64,000 nt of DNA from Apostichopus japonicus. Lineage: Eukaryota > Echinodermata > Holothuroidea > Aspidochirotida > Stichopodidae. The stretch covers positions 10,542,501 to 10,606,500 of the forward strand of contig NC_092573.1 in the NCBI RefSeq assembly GCF_037975245.1, given 5' to 3'. Made by a program: the position numbers and the translations under genes. The notes below the pieces were generated by a model. It worked only from the letters and a program-made list of their open reading frames with translations. It did no database searches and was not told where the DNA came from. Shown in pieces: positions 56,401 to 64,000 of the stretch. Within the stretch, counting starts at the first letter, position 1; each line of letters opens with the position of its first letter.

Positions 56401-59400
56401 ATTAACATTTTGCGTAGGATTCGGGGAAATAAATTAAGAACTGGGTAGTATCGCGTCGGGCGGGTACCTTCGTTATTGCTGTTATCTTTGACCACATGGT
56501 AGCCTAACACCACACTAAGTCAATGGGAAATCTGCCTAACCATCTATTTGCCATTTTTTTTTTTTTTTTTTTTTAAATCACACTACGTAGGATTCGGGTA
56601 ATAAATTAGGAACCGGGTAGTATCGCGTCGGGCGGGTACCCGGGTACCCGGAAACCTGTGCAAACACTAAAACACTGTAGTCAATGTTATCAGAAATGTT
56701 AAATTGAAAAGCTGCAGTACTTTAAATAGCTGCAAAATTCTCTCCAGAGGTTAAATGGGTAACTGTGAGGTAACTTGTCATTGGGCGCAGTTTATAACTG
56801 CTGCCTACTGGAGGGATTGTCTCTGGGACAGGTTATCATTGACCAGGGGTAATATTACGTATGTAAAGCGTTTTGAGACCTATCGCTGGTATAAAGCGCT
56901 ACATAAATAACAAATATTATATGATTGTGTGAGACTGCACCGCACAAAAGATCACATGTTTTGCAGCCTGGTTGAAGGATGTTGCATCTGTCTGTCTCTC
57001 TTTCTGTGTCTGAACTCTTGACAGTATGTTAAAGGGTTGTTTCTGAAGTGAGATTTTACCTGTTGCTGGTAGGTTTCAAGGAGAGACAGACTCACCTGTA
57101 TTATATACATAAACACTATAACTGATTCTGCTTTTCTGCAATTCTACTTTCCAGTCGATAATTTGGGAGTCACTTCAAATTTCTGTTTTCTCAATTCCGT
57201 CTTGACAGCGGTGAAAGTGGTGCTGGTAAAACTGTGGCAGCCAAATTTATCATGAACTACATTGCCAAAGTATCAGGAGGCGGGGCCAGAGTGCAACATG
57301 TTAAAGATATCATCATCCAATCAAATCCTCTGTTAGAAGCTTTCGGAAATGCCAAAACAGTGAGGAACAACAACTCTAGTCGATTTGTAAGTATACAACA
57401 ATTCCCAACTTTTGAAAGGGAGATATAACGAATAATTCTTTTTGTCATTTTAAATGTGTGTGACAGTCTTACAGGAAATTGTGCAGTCATGGTGATGGGA
57501 GAAGGGGGGGATGGAATCGGAGCCTGGATGTTGGACCGGAGGGGAGGGGGATTGTGTATGTGGAAGATGCTCTACTTGGTTTTTAGTACCAGTAAGTAAT
57601 GCAATGAAGTAAGGTTTTTGAAGGCTTCTACTACATCGTCAATAACAAGTGCCATGTCGATAGAACTTTGCGTTTCATGTTTTTGCATTTAAGTCTGATG
57701 ATATCAGTTGATTGCACTATTCTTTTGTAGATGCATATCTCAAAAGTAGTTGCACCCTAAAGAATCCACCGCGAACTTGCCCCCCCCCCCTCTTTCTTTT
57801 TAAGGCCCAGTCACATCTCACCGGATTGCACGAACGGACAAGAGTCCGCGCGAAAAACAGTCATCCGGTTATTTCCGTTGGCAAAAGTTGTCGCGCATGC
57901 ATCTGGGGATTGCAACGTACCGGAAGTTCAACGGTGAAAACGGATTACAAACAAGGGACGGACAGCAACGGACGAACAACGGATGAACAACGAACGAACA
58001 ACGAACGTACTAACGAACATCAACGGATAGTAACGAAATTACAACGGACAATTAACGGATAAAAAACATACAAAACATAGGAGTCCCGGAAAAGTAACAG
58101 ACATACCGGACTAGTAACGGAGAAGAAACGGTCTAAAACCTGGGCCTCTGGAGTGCCTTGAAATCAGGGGGCCTCATGAAGTTGATGAAAGATTTTTGGT
58201 CTTCCATTCGCAGCTCCTGCGTTAGATGGTCATAAAGACTAAACTGCCGTCTTCTCTGTGAACCTAGCAAGGTCCTAGACCAGCATTTACGCCGAGCAAG
58301 TCTCTTCCTTCTCTTCTTGACTTGTTCATAGTTCTTGATGTTGGCTTCAATGATAAGCGTCTGTGCTTGTAAAACTGACAATGTGGTGTGAAGCTTTTAT
58401 CTTTCTGAAGGGTCCATGATGTAGGTGTTGACGGTAGAGGTTATAGGAGCAGAATGAGGCGTGGAAGGCTTGGAGTGGACAAGGTGGAAGTACGCTGCAT
58501 CTCCGTTCTATGTCCGTCTGTTATACTTTTCTGGCCTGAGTTCTTCCGTTTCTTCCATGTAACGTACATTACCTATCTGTTCATTGTCAGTTCTATTCCT
58601 TTACACTTCCGTTAGTTCTACGTTAGCGTCCGTCAAATATACGGTATTGGTACTGTACTTCTACGTTTCATCCGTTCTTTGTCCGTTAATGATCCGGTGA
58701 GCAATAGCAATAACCAGAGACGAACGGAGAAAAACAGTATGCCAAACGCATACAGAACGAACAAAACGCATGAGAAACTGATAAAACGGAAGCTTAACAG
58801 ATTAGTAACGAATGAATAACGGAGACATTTTTCGGTAGATGTCCGTTCCAAATTTTGTGCATGTTCAAAATCGACGCCGGACAAACCGGACCTCACCGTT
58901 AATGAAACGTAGACGGACGGAGGAGAACCGCAGACTAAACGGATACTAACGTACATCAACAGAGTGCCATTTTTTGTCTTCGTTCCCTCTCCGTTATTGC
59001 AATCCGGTGAGATGTGACTGGGACTTTAGGTGTAGTGTGTAGCAATTGATCAACAGCTAACAAGGCAGCTTGATATTGTCCGTGGTCAAATGGAAAAGCA
59101 ATGGACTCGCGATCTAAGGATTACAGGTTTGGGCCCTGAACAGATCATGACAATGTGTCGTTGGGCCCTTTATCTACTGTACCTTGCCACTCTTCATAGG
59201 TGTTGTGGCAGAACCCCTTTTGTCAAGTCCCCTCCCAGTGACACATAGAGGAGGGTGCACTGTAGTGAGACAATTTTAAATCGTGCACACTTGAGTGTGA
59301 TGAGATACCAAATACCAGGCAAGATTTGTAAACTCTTACGAGAAGGCCTTGACTTAATGCAAGGCCATAAACCCTACAGTTTAATTTGATCCATTATAAG

Positions 59401-61648
59401 GCAGAGCAGACACTCTGAACATATCCTTCGTTGATTGCTGCAAGTTAAACATCATTCAATGTCAGATACTTTAAAAAAAAAATTGTTACAAATTCAGCAT
59501 TCTTTTGTGTGAATAAAAACTTGGATCCTTTCTAAACTTAAACTAGTTAAATATTAATAGACAAACTATTAACCATTAACCATGAGAGCACTCGCCTCTC
59601 CGTAGCAACTTGACACGAAAATGAGCTAAAGTAGCTGCTTTGTGGCAGGCCTGTGTTCTTTTTAATACCAACAGGCTCTTTTCGTCTGTTAGTTATTAAT
59701 AATACCCACATTATGTCGTTACTATAACGATCAAATTACACGGGCAAAAAAAGAAGGAAGAGAGTATGAAGAGGGTTTTAAGCAGGTTTTGTCGTCGCTG
59801 GTTGCCCAAAATGACGATGGGGTTTTACAAAATACTTATGAGTGGTGCTCAAAATAAATTTAGCAAATGATCCAAATATGACACTTTCCATTTTACAGTT
59901 TGCTGTAAAAGATCACTTACAAATTGTAGTCAAAAAACTTCTGTAACATATATGTATATATGTATATCACTTTTTTGCCATTTGATTACTCTGATCCAGA
60001 TGTGAAGTTATGGTATTTTACTCATAGAGTGTACACTGTACAGTAAAGTACTTTGTATAGCCAGACAGTTAGATTTTCTGATCTGCCTTATTGGCAAAAA
60101 AAGTGAGATATTTCCTCCTGGGGAAGTTTGTTCACATTGTTTAAAACCTGATAGATTGCATAAAAATAAGCAATATTTACTATTTATTTGAAATATCCTG
60201 ACATGTTGTTGTCATAGCCATTTTTCATGACCTTCATCTGTACACCATTGACTGTGGGCGGTGGGAGGGTTTTCACACAGTCATGGTTATCAGCACTCTA
60301 GCTTTGATAATTCTCTTTCCGTGAAGGTCAAAACTATTTAGGCTGTGAGGAGAATTAATGTGTGTATTAAACTATACACTGTACATGTATATATATGATT
60401 GTGCGGTAATGTATGGAATAAATGACTACTGTATACAAGCTGACAGTTTTTACAGTTAAATAGTTTTGAATTGTTGTAAGAGCCTGAAATTGGCATATAT
60501 AGTCAGCACTTCAGTTCAAAAATATTTTTGATCATGGTACATGTCAAAGAAAAGAAGTTGATTGATGTTTTTGAATAATATTCCTTTTTACCCTTTGGAC
60601 TTGCAAGTGTGAATTTATATGATGGCTGAGTTGTAGCTGGTGTTTTAAAGCTACTGCATGGCTAAAAATGTCAGATGGGGTGGTGAAAAAATGTTAATTA
60701 ACTGTAAAGAATGGTAATAAACAATTAAGAGAATTATTTTTGTTATTATGGTTGGAGGGATGTGAGTGGAGTGGAGAGGTGAAGGGGGGGGGGGGGTGGG
60801 GGGTGAGTGTTATGGGAGTCTAAACAGATTTATTTGTTACCAAAGATATGCATTACATTTGGTTCTAGTTTAAGCATTGTTTTAGACGACTGGATATGAT
60901 GGTTCCCCGTGAAAGTTATCACTCTCGTCCCTTGGATCCACAAACACACAATATTACAACTAAGTTTTACCCAAGGTACTGTAGCATTATTCCCAAGAAA
61001 GAGACCTGTGTATTTCTCACCTCCCTCCCCTCCCCTTCTCCCTCTCCCCTCCCCTCCCCCACCAACTCCAGTCTTCCTAACTTCTCCTTCTGTGCCAACC
61101 AGAGTAGCAACAGGTTATTTAATATAACAGCTGGAAGTATTTTGTCTGGTTTTCATAAAATATTAAGGTAATAACTGGAAATGTTAGAGAATGTCTATAT
61201 GTGTGTGTAGTATACTGTATGTTTGTTACTGCTGACCTGTTGACTGAAAGTTACAGTCCTGAAATTTTACCTTCTGTTTATAGTAGTTTTTTTCCCCTTA
61301 GGAAACCAAAACTATCATGACTAAGCTGTGCATTTTCATTTCAAGGGCATCAGCTCAAATTATTCTTTATTCTTTATTATTCACTGCACTTGAACCATCA
61401 TTGAACCAATGAAGGTAATTTGCGTGAACTTGTATATTTCAGCTATAAGTTAATACTATTTGCCATTTCTGTTTTGTTCATGCAGGGCAAGTACGTAGAA
61501 ATCCAGTTCAGCAGGGGTGGAGAACCAGACGGTGGGAAGATATCGAACTTTCTCTTAGAAAAATCCAGAGTCGTCAGTCAGAATCAAGATGAGAGAAGTT
61601 TCCATATATTTTACCAGTTAATAGCTGGTGCTGATGCTGACCAAAGAA
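33701..61648 (+). CDS. MYO1E: Long-tailed class I myosin, MYO1E/MYO1F type (5' part; continues beyond window)
   Basis: An actin-based motor. Class Ie/If myosins link actin to membranes in endocytosis, adhesion and phagocytosis. In this window: candidate exon 1 (33447-33703), then 37659-37784, 44406-44495, 49588-49682, 57209-57386 and 61486-61648. All junctions are GT-AG with matching phases (0, 0, 0, split AG|C, 0, then 1). The joined motor follows vertebrate MYO1E/MYO1F without gaps through HWQS, the P-loop GESGAGKT, the switch I region NNNSSRFGK and LLEKSRVV. Remaining motor, IQ, TH1, TH2 and SH3 regions should lie to the right of 64000. It cannot be decided whether it is closer to E or F, as expected if it represents the pre-duplication ancestor. 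Confidence 0.93.
34423..35657 (-). mobile_element. Rearranged LTR-retrotransposon relic: integrase fragment between inverted LTR pieces
   Basis: Two ~147-bp segments are inverted copies of each other: 34423-34568 (AAGTTAACTCCAACTAGTTT ... AAGAATTTATG) and 35510-35657 (CATAAATTCTTG ... AACTAGTTGGAGTTAACTT). Both contain AATAAAG polyadenylation-like and TACTTACA sequences, as LTR R/U5 regions might. The integrase fragment between them reads on the minus strand and runs straight into the left LTR piece. Normal LTRs are direct repeats, so this copy is rearranged. No target duplication was found. Confidence 0.72.
34540..35206 (-). pseudogene. Integrase core and C-terminus of a Ty3/Gypsy-like retrotransposon
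   Basis: The main frame (35206-34721) carries the DDE integrase core: [12 protein letters not shown] (first Asp), FVSDNAQPF (second Asp), [18 protein letters not shown] (Glu). The usual SDNGPQF and HPQSNG-x-xER motifs are slightly altered. A second frame (34760-34539) continues with the post-core segment ([12 protein letters not shown]), so there is a frameshift near 34740. Protease, reverse transcriptase and RNase H are absent. It is dead. Confidence 0.85.
37659..37784 (+). CDS. MYO1E: Myosin exon 2: motor N-terminus
   Basis: A 126-nt phase 0-0 exon with acceptor TTATATATAG and donor GTATCC (weak but GT). It encodes 42 residues including [18 protein letters not shown] and ENLKKRF, the conserved start of the class I motor (DDMVLL[15 protein letters not shown] in vertebrates). 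Confidence 0.93.
38370..38412. repeat. (TA)n microsatellite
   Basis: Short TA run with one ACATA interruption. Confidence 0.95.
39512..40075 (+). mobile_element. tRNA-type SINE family 2, interrupted by a hAT element
   Basis: The outer parts (39512-39625 and 39972-40075) match 40843-41059: GGATGGGCTTATGGG, ATTGCTTAATTGTTACA, TTTCAATTTCCCTTGTCTAC, TTTATAATAAATTTAC. The interior is a 346-bp hAT insertion. The uninterrupted copy at 40843 shows the tRNA-like promoter boxes. Confidence 0.75.
39626..39971. mobile_element. hAT-type MITE nested in SINE family 2
   Basis: The left end CAAGGGCGTAGGAACC and right end GTACATTCCCACGCCACTG are imperfectly inverted. Flanks GGCCAATA (39618-39625) and GGCTAATA (39972-39979) differ at one base. 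The related empty site is in the SINE at 40843. Interior C/G runs and repeated GCACCAAATTGCATCT phrases (39752 and 39832) suggest internal duplication. Confidence 0.82.
40843..41059 (+). mobile_element. tRNA-type SINE family 2
   Basis: Contains TAGCTGGTAGAGGAC (A-box-like), about 35 bp later GGTTTCAATTCCC (B-box-like), then a unique body ending ATAATAAATTTAC and a TTG/TTAATT tail. The boxes are diverged from those of a working tRNA, and the family is distinct from family 1. Confidence 0.65.
41390..41880 (-). pseudogene. Reverse-transcriptase relic of the YRDD type
   Basis: Minus strand, broken into frames. The first shows [11 protein letters not shown] and then [11 protein letters not shown], an RT palm motif in YRDD form. 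After a frameshift come [15 protein letters not shown] and QPYRKP, and after another [20 protein letters not shown]. This order (YRDDGL, fLDVtlnL, YrKP, SNHPP, i-k-iP-i-kRis) is a pattern I recall from abundant invertebrate retroelements, possibly Penelope- or DIRS-like. Clade is not certain. It may be the same family as the GIY-YIG relic at 11.3-11.9 kb. Confidence 0.7.
42750..43545. repeat. Diverged tandem repeat with AGGTCA motifs
   Basis: Repeating phrases of the type CCATACTTGGTATG, AAGAACC, CAAAGGTCA-x-AGGTCA and CTGAAAACCT recur about every 110-160 bp. It is an older relative of the array at 46335-46760. Confidence 0.7.
44406..44495 (+). CDS. MYO1E: Myosin exon 3
   Basis: A 90-nt phase 0-0 exon with acceptor CCCTTTCAG and donor GTAAGT. 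It encodes [14 protein letters not shown], then [15 protein letters not shown], which is almost identical to vertebrate MYO1F/MYO1E. It contains the conserved loop preceding the P-loop strand. Confidence 0.96.
44601..44754. repeat. Short inverted repeat around a CCGAGGAC motif
   Basis: CAGACCGAGGA at the left and TCCTCGGTCAG at the right are inverse complements with one mismatch. An extra ACCGAGGACCTGG lies at about 44714-44726. It may be a small foldback element. No target duplication is seen. Confidence 0.4.
44806..44867. repeat. tRNA-like inverted hairpin
   Basis: TGGCTATAACAGGATTCGAA followed by CCAG, a 14-nt loop, then CTGGTTCAAATTC followed by TGTTCTAGCCA. The two arms pair over about 24 bp with four mismatches. 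Each arm carries a B-box-like sequence (GGATTCGAACCAG, inverse of GGTTCGAATCC; GGTTCAAATTC). It resembles two tRNA 3' halves head to head. Confidence 0.6.
45029..45290 (+). mobile_element. tRNA-derived SINE, family 1
   Basis: Complete copy: TAGCTCAGTGGTTAACGCC (A box), AGTTCGAGTCACTCC (B box), GTTGACAATTGACAATTC, GACTTCGGTCAGCTTGCGGC replaced at one base, tail AGGATCTAAAATACATACAT. It lies in myosin intron 3. Confidence 0.9.
45672..45955. mobile_element. Foldback/MITE-like inverted repeat
   Basis: Arms of about 46 bp: CCAGCGTAGCAATTATGAAA ... CACAGCATTAC at the left, GTAATGCTGTGTTTTCATGG ... GCTACATGCTGG at the right, inverse complements with several mismatches. The central ~190 bp is not paired. 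No clear target duplication or coding capacity. Confidence 0.6.
46335..46760. repeat. ~147-bp tandem repeat, three units, AGGTCA-rich
   Basis: Units start at CTTCATAC-x-TGGTATGTAG near 46342, 46489 and 46635, spacing 146-147 bp. Each contains AAGAACCCTAT, AAAATTGGTAG-x-GGTCAAAGGTCA, AAGGTCA and CTTGTAAACATG. GGTCAAAGGTCA is a DR1-type pair of nuclear-receptor half sites. Similar phrases occur at 42750-43545, 4790-4830 and 27550-27590. Confidence 0.85.
46770..48240. other. Myosin intron 3, unannotated stretch
   Basis: AT-rich. I see no exon, inverted repeat or known element. Confidence 0.45.
48262..48905. repeat. 48-bp minisatellite, about 13 copies
   Basis: The consensus unit runs ACATATTGGTGTTCTATTCA, then CCAAACCTACACATCTCTCC, then TACAGTGT (48 bp). 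Units vary by small substitutions and indels. Because 48 is divisible by three the array keeps a long open plus-strand frame (48197-48706) encoding [16 protein letters not shown]-type repeats. I regard this as a by-product of period length: there is no start context, neighbouring exon or signal peptide. Confidence 0.93.
49588..49682 (+). CDS. MYO1E: Myosin exon 4
   Basis: A 95-nt exon with acceptor CCTTATTACAG and donor AGGTAAGT, starting in phase 0 and ending after AG of a split Ser codon. It encodes [20 protein letters not shown] and then ENQCVII. In vertebrate MYO1E/F this segment directly precedes the P-loop. Confidence 0.96.
50077..54057. mobile_element. ~4-kb non-autonomous DNA transposon with THAP fragment (P-superfamily candidate)
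   Basis: Terminal inverted repeats ATTTCGCTTAACTCCCGTT (left) and AACGGGAGTTAAGCGAAAT (right) match perfectly over 19 bp. Both ends are flanked by CAGTACTG (50069-50076 and 54058-54065). Because CAGTACTG is its own inverse it could be an 8-bp target duplication or the outer part of the inverted repeat with TA flanks. A THAP-like fragment inside (52420-52546) and the 8-bp option favour a P-element relative. Subterminal CGATAAAAA/TCGATGA-type motifs are repeated. No transposase core was found. It lies in myosin intron 4. Confidence 0.75.
52420..52546 (+). pseudogene. N-terminal part of a THAP zinc-finger domain
   Basis: A plus-strand frame encodes [13 protein letters not shown], then LRFHFLSL, then a stop at 52544. 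C-x3-C, the Cys-Lys-Asn that follows and the F-H-x-F segment are the start of the C2CH THAP DNA-binding fold used by P-element transposases. The second half (Cys-x2-His and AVPTIF) is absent here. It could be an exon with the remainder lost. The match is short, so moderate confidence. Confidence 0.5.
54269..54320 (-). mobile_element. 3' tail of a LINE/SINE with GCGCTATATAAAT motif (minus strand)
   Basis: The minus strand reads TTTGCGCTATATAAATGACG then a TTATTATTATTT tail. The conserved AGCGCTATATAAAT-type end is shared by many L2-like LINEs and their SINE partners in marine animals. Only the tail is visible. Confidence 0.5.
54625..55600. other. Myosin intron 4, purine-rich spacer
   Basis: GGGGTGGG/GAGGGA tracts near 54917-54960 and 55215-55260 and otherwise AT-rich sequence. 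No exon or element. Confidence 0.45.
55625..56668. mobile_element. hAT-type element with internal ~130-160-bp repeats
   Basis: Ends AGTGTTTACACAGGT and ACCTGTGCAAACACT are inverse complements with one mismatch. Flanks TAAACACT (55617-55624) and AAAACACT (56669-56676) agree at 7 of 8 positions. Inside, the phrase CACATGGTAGCCTAACACCA occurs three times (near 56203, 56334, 56493). GGGTAGTATCGCGTCGGGCG occurs twice and GGGTACCCGG lies near both ends. No transposase. Confidence 0.82.
56861..56915 (+). mobile_element. 3' tail of a LINE/SINE (GTAAAGCGTTTTGAGACC type)
   Basis: GTAAAGCGTTTTGAGACC, CGCTGGTATAAAGCGCTACA, then TAAATAA is the conserved tail of L2-like LINEs and associated SINEs known from many marine animals. 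The preceding ~100 bp (ACAGGTTATCATTGACC) may be its body. Confidence 0.6.
57209..57386 (+). CDS. MYO1E: Myosin exon 5: P-loop and switch I
   Basis: A 178-nt exon with acceptor CCGTCTTGACAG and donor GTAAGT. It contains the nucleotide-binding P-loop GESGAGKT at its start, [13 protein letters not shown], then the switch I region with [12 protein letters not shown] and NNNSSRF. All ATP-site residues visible here are intact, which argues for a functional motor. Confidence 0.97.
57803..59025. mobile_element. PIF/Harbinger-type transposon, 1.2 kb, TTA target duplication
   Basis: Ends AGGCCCAGTCACATCTCACC and its inverse differ at one base in the first 28 bp and are flanked by TTA on both sides (57800-57802, 59026-59028). 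A three-base TTA/TAA duplication is the Harbinger signature. Dense copies of AACGGA and related words (ACGGACGAAC, CAACGGAT, and inverted TCCGTT) fill both subterminal regions. A transposase fragment lies inside. Confidence 0.88.
58133..58381 (-). pseudogene. Harbinger transposase N-terminal fragment
   Basis: An 82-codon minus-strand frame includes [20 protein letters not shown], then a diverged [18 protein letters not shown]. The pattern W-R-x-L-x-x-R-x-x-x-x-x-y-x-x-L-x-x-ELR-xED-x-x-F-x-NF-R is typical of the N-terminus of HARBI1-like nucleases. The DDE catalytic part is missing, so the element depends on a relative elsewhere. Confidence 0.8.
59030..61485. other. Myosin intron 5, distal part
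   Basis: No exon or clear transposon. Contains poly-G near 60785-60800, CT-rich runs near 61020-61060 and several TACAGTA/TACTGTA words. Open frames at 60896-61171 run through the CT-rich tract and are not supported. Confidence 0.5.
61486..61648 (+). CDS. MYO1E: Myosin exon 6: post-switch I segment
   Basis: A 163-nt exon with acceptor TTTTGTTCATGCAG and donor GTAAGTCATG, phase 0 in, phase 1 out. It encodes [30 protein letters not shown] and [19 protein letters not shown], matching vertebrate MYO1E/F closely. It is the last myosin exon in the window; the next (containing YYYYL in relatives) was not found before 64000. Confidence 0.96.
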
Positions 61649-62005
61649 GTAAGTCATGCATATGCATGGAAAAATTATCCCCATCCAAGGTACACCGCCC
61701 CCTTCCTGTCTCTGCTACCCGTCGGCACTCGTATATACTAACATTAGCACATATTCGTGTAATCTACTACACCCCCCCCCCAACCTCGTCAAATCAGTCA
61801 GACTCCAGATGAAAGAAGTTTCCATATATTTTACCAGTTAATAGCTGGTGCTGATGCTGACCAAAGAAGTAAGTCATGCATATGCATGGAAAAATTATCC
61901 CCATCCAAGGTACACGGCCCCTTCCTGTCTCTGCTATCCGTTGGCACTTTGTATGCTAACATTAGCACTTAATCGGTTAATCCGACACCCCCCCCTTCCA
62001 GTTTC
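61575..62005 (+). repeat. 220-bp tandem duplication of the 3' half of exon 6 plus intron
   Basis: The segment from about 61575 (TCAGTCAGAATC) through the exon end, its donor and about 140 bp of intron is repeated from about 61795 with period 220. Identity is near total across the exon end, donor and first ~50 intron bases, and lower further on. The copy (61802-61868) encodes a [12 protein letters not shown]-containing peptide with an intact GTAAGT but lacks the exon's 5' half. Confidence 0.92.
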
Positions 62006-62009
62006 CTCT

Positions 62010-64000
62010 CCAATCACATACCTAACTCACGGATCTTGACACCAGGGAAGGGGGGCGAGAAGGCAGGGGACCTTGATTCAATAATTTTGACTGCCATGAT
62101 ATTTCATGTTGGCGTAGAGCATTCATTAGTGACAATTTCAGCCAGCACTTTAAGCTTTGGTGTGACTCTCTGAGTACCCCATCTCAAGCCTTTGTCAGGG
62201 TCTCTGTAACCATGTTCTTACATTTTCTACCTCTTTCAAGATGGGAGAAGGGAGATTCCTGTATGCCAATTATAGGTATTTAATAGGGAAAATAATTTTT
62301 TCAAGCAGACAAAATAGAAAAAAAATAAACCTGTCAACCCCTGCACCAATGTGTTTCCATTTCAATTTGCTTCTCACTTCAATTGAAAAGATGTCAAAGT
62401 TCCAAGAATAGTTAGGAATTTATCTTTCACTTTAAAGTGAACCCCAGATCTACGCAACATAAGTCTGTATATCTGTAAGTACTGTATATTGCTTGTTCGT
62501 CTAATTTACTAAAAACTCTGATTTACTGAAAAACTGGCTTTGAGTATCGTCCTACGCCAATAATTATTATCGGCGGTGACAACATCACAGATTAACTTTG
62601 TCCAGATTGATCAAAATATAGCAAAGGCTTTTCCAGAGCCCTGTTTGGCTGAAGAAAAAAAAACGGACAACTTATTACAGTTTAATAATATTTCAGGTCA
62701 CATTCACACATCATTTTTATGCCAATTAATAAATAGCATTTTGATTTACAGTAGAGAGGGGCCTTAATTAGAGAAGTCCGACTGAGCGGTAATGTTCAAC
62801 TTTAAACGAAGACTCATTCTCTACTTGTTGTGTGGGCCAATCAAGGTTTCATTTATAAATGCACAGTGAATCTGTGATATCACAACCATGTTCATGCCAT
62901 TTTTAAGATATTTTTTAAATTTTATTTGGGAAGGGGAAGGGGGTGCAGTTGAGGGAAAACATTTTCATATGCTATTTTCTTTCAACTTGTAAACCAGATA
63001 AGAAGCCTTTGCTATGGTGTTATCTTTTATTTTTTAGATGTTATCTATCATAAATATGACAGACTTCTGAGCTACTGTAAAATTGTTTCAGGTTATATGC
63101 TAAGTAATAACGAAATTCTGTGAATGATTGAATTCAAAAAGTCCCTATTTTTTTTAACATTGACAGTTATCTGATTATTTGAATAGGATGAAACCCTTTT
63201 TGCTAAGAATCAAGCATTTGTATTCTTTGTGGTTGAATAAGACAACAACAAAACAAGTTTTGTTTGGGGTACGTAATTGATAGTAAGTGATATATTTTAG
63301 CTGCAGATTATCATAATGATGTCCAATGAGTCATAGTGTTCTTGTTCTTCAGCTAGTTTTGTTCCAACTAAAGATAGCTATTGTGGTTACCCAGTTTACC
63401 TAGTCATGTGCCAGACACTAACTAATAAGGCCTTCAGTTATGTGACTCATGACTGGCTTGTCAATCACGCAAAGGTGGCTCAGGCAAATTGACGGATTTC
63501 CTTACAAGGAAACCACCTTGGCTTTGACTGTCCTGATCATTGCAACACGCCTTCAACTTCTTGCTAGGACAGACAGAAAAGGTTTTGTAGCATTTCGCTG
63601 ACAATCTCCTTTTCAAGGATGTCAAAGAGAAAATATACTATAGATTGAAAACTGATTTACAGAGCTGTATGTTTGCTCTGTTTGTAAAATGTTTTCAATT
63701 TGGATACTAAAATTCCAGAGACAATGTCAGTCACTGTAATAGCATGTCGAGGCAAGTTTCATGTCAATTGATGATATATTTATTGTGAAATGATTAACTT
63801 ACTTGCTCTACATTAGTCAGATAGTTAAGTGGAATTTTGAGCAAGTTATATGGCAAGAAATCACAAAGCCAAATGGCTACTTCTCGCTTTCATTTAAATG
63901 TGTTTAATACTACTGCTACATTGTAAAATGTGTCTGGACAACAAAATATCGAAGATTGAATCTGATTCCTCTATGAGTCAGACGTTAACCTTCGTTGAGG
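62010..64000. other. Myosin intron 6 (to window edge)
   Basis: Nothing with the sequence pattern of the next motor exon is visible. It is AT-rich, with no inverted-repeat element recognised. Confidence 0.5.

Noticed and set aside
61798-61868. Duplicated half of exon 6 as an alternative myosin exon
   Set aside because: Most acceptors give the wrong phase. The one in-phase AG would delete about 31 residues of the motor core.

Overview
This is eukaryotic, intron-rich and repeat-rich nuclear DNA. Coding sequence is confined to short exons with GT-AG boundaries, and most of the window is introns and transposon-derived repeats. The gene content (an SRCR-EGF transmembrane receptor and a long-tailed class I myosin), the tRNA-derived SINEs and the many hAT-type elements suggest a marine invertebrate deuterostome. 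An echinoderm is my best guess, but this is inference: no ribosomal or mitochondrial marker is present to settle it.

Layout. 1-2600: tandem ~400-bp satellite rich in AGGTCA hexamers. 3045-3975: a MITE-like element. 4415-10886: copy A of a large direct duplication. 11-12 kb: relic of a GIY-YIG retroelement. 13020-26295, minus strand: a receptor gene. Read 5' to 3' on the minus strand it has two intact SRCR exons, five six-cysteine EGF exons, a 33-nt linker exon, a transmembrane exon and a tyrosine-containing cytoplasmic terminal exon. The extracellular exons are all phase 1-1. Broken SRCR and EGF exon copies and several transposons lie in its introns. 26395-33446: copy B of the duplication, so the receptor gene sits between two direct repeats of 6.5-7 kb.

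From about 33.45 kb to the right edge, plus strand, lies the start of a MYO1E/MYO1F-type myosin. There is a candidate 5'UTR+ATG exon at 33.45-33.70 kb and five secure motor-domain exons at 37659-37784, 44406-44495, 49588-49682, 57209-57386 and 61486-61648. They cover the motor N-terminus, P-loop, switch I and the segment after it. The gene runs off the window. Its introns hold an inverted-LTR integrase relic, two tRNA-type SINE families, a reverse-transcriptase relic, a 48-bp minisatellite, a ~4-kb THAP-fragment transposon with 8-bp flanking repeats, a hAT element with internal repeats, a PIF/Harbinger element and a 220-bp tandem duplication of half of motor exon 6.

The two genes are unrelated in function as far as can be seen. 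The receptor has a cell-surface scavenger/recognition architecture with an SH2-docking type tail. The myosin is an actin motor of membranes and endocytosis. Most unusual structure is mobile-DNA architecture: hAT-type insertions with readable 8-bp target duplications, pre- and post-duplication insertions that time the segmental duplication, a LINE nested in a SINE, and a SINE whose tail supplies the splice donor of an EGF exon. Repeat boundaries were read by eye and may be off by a few bases.
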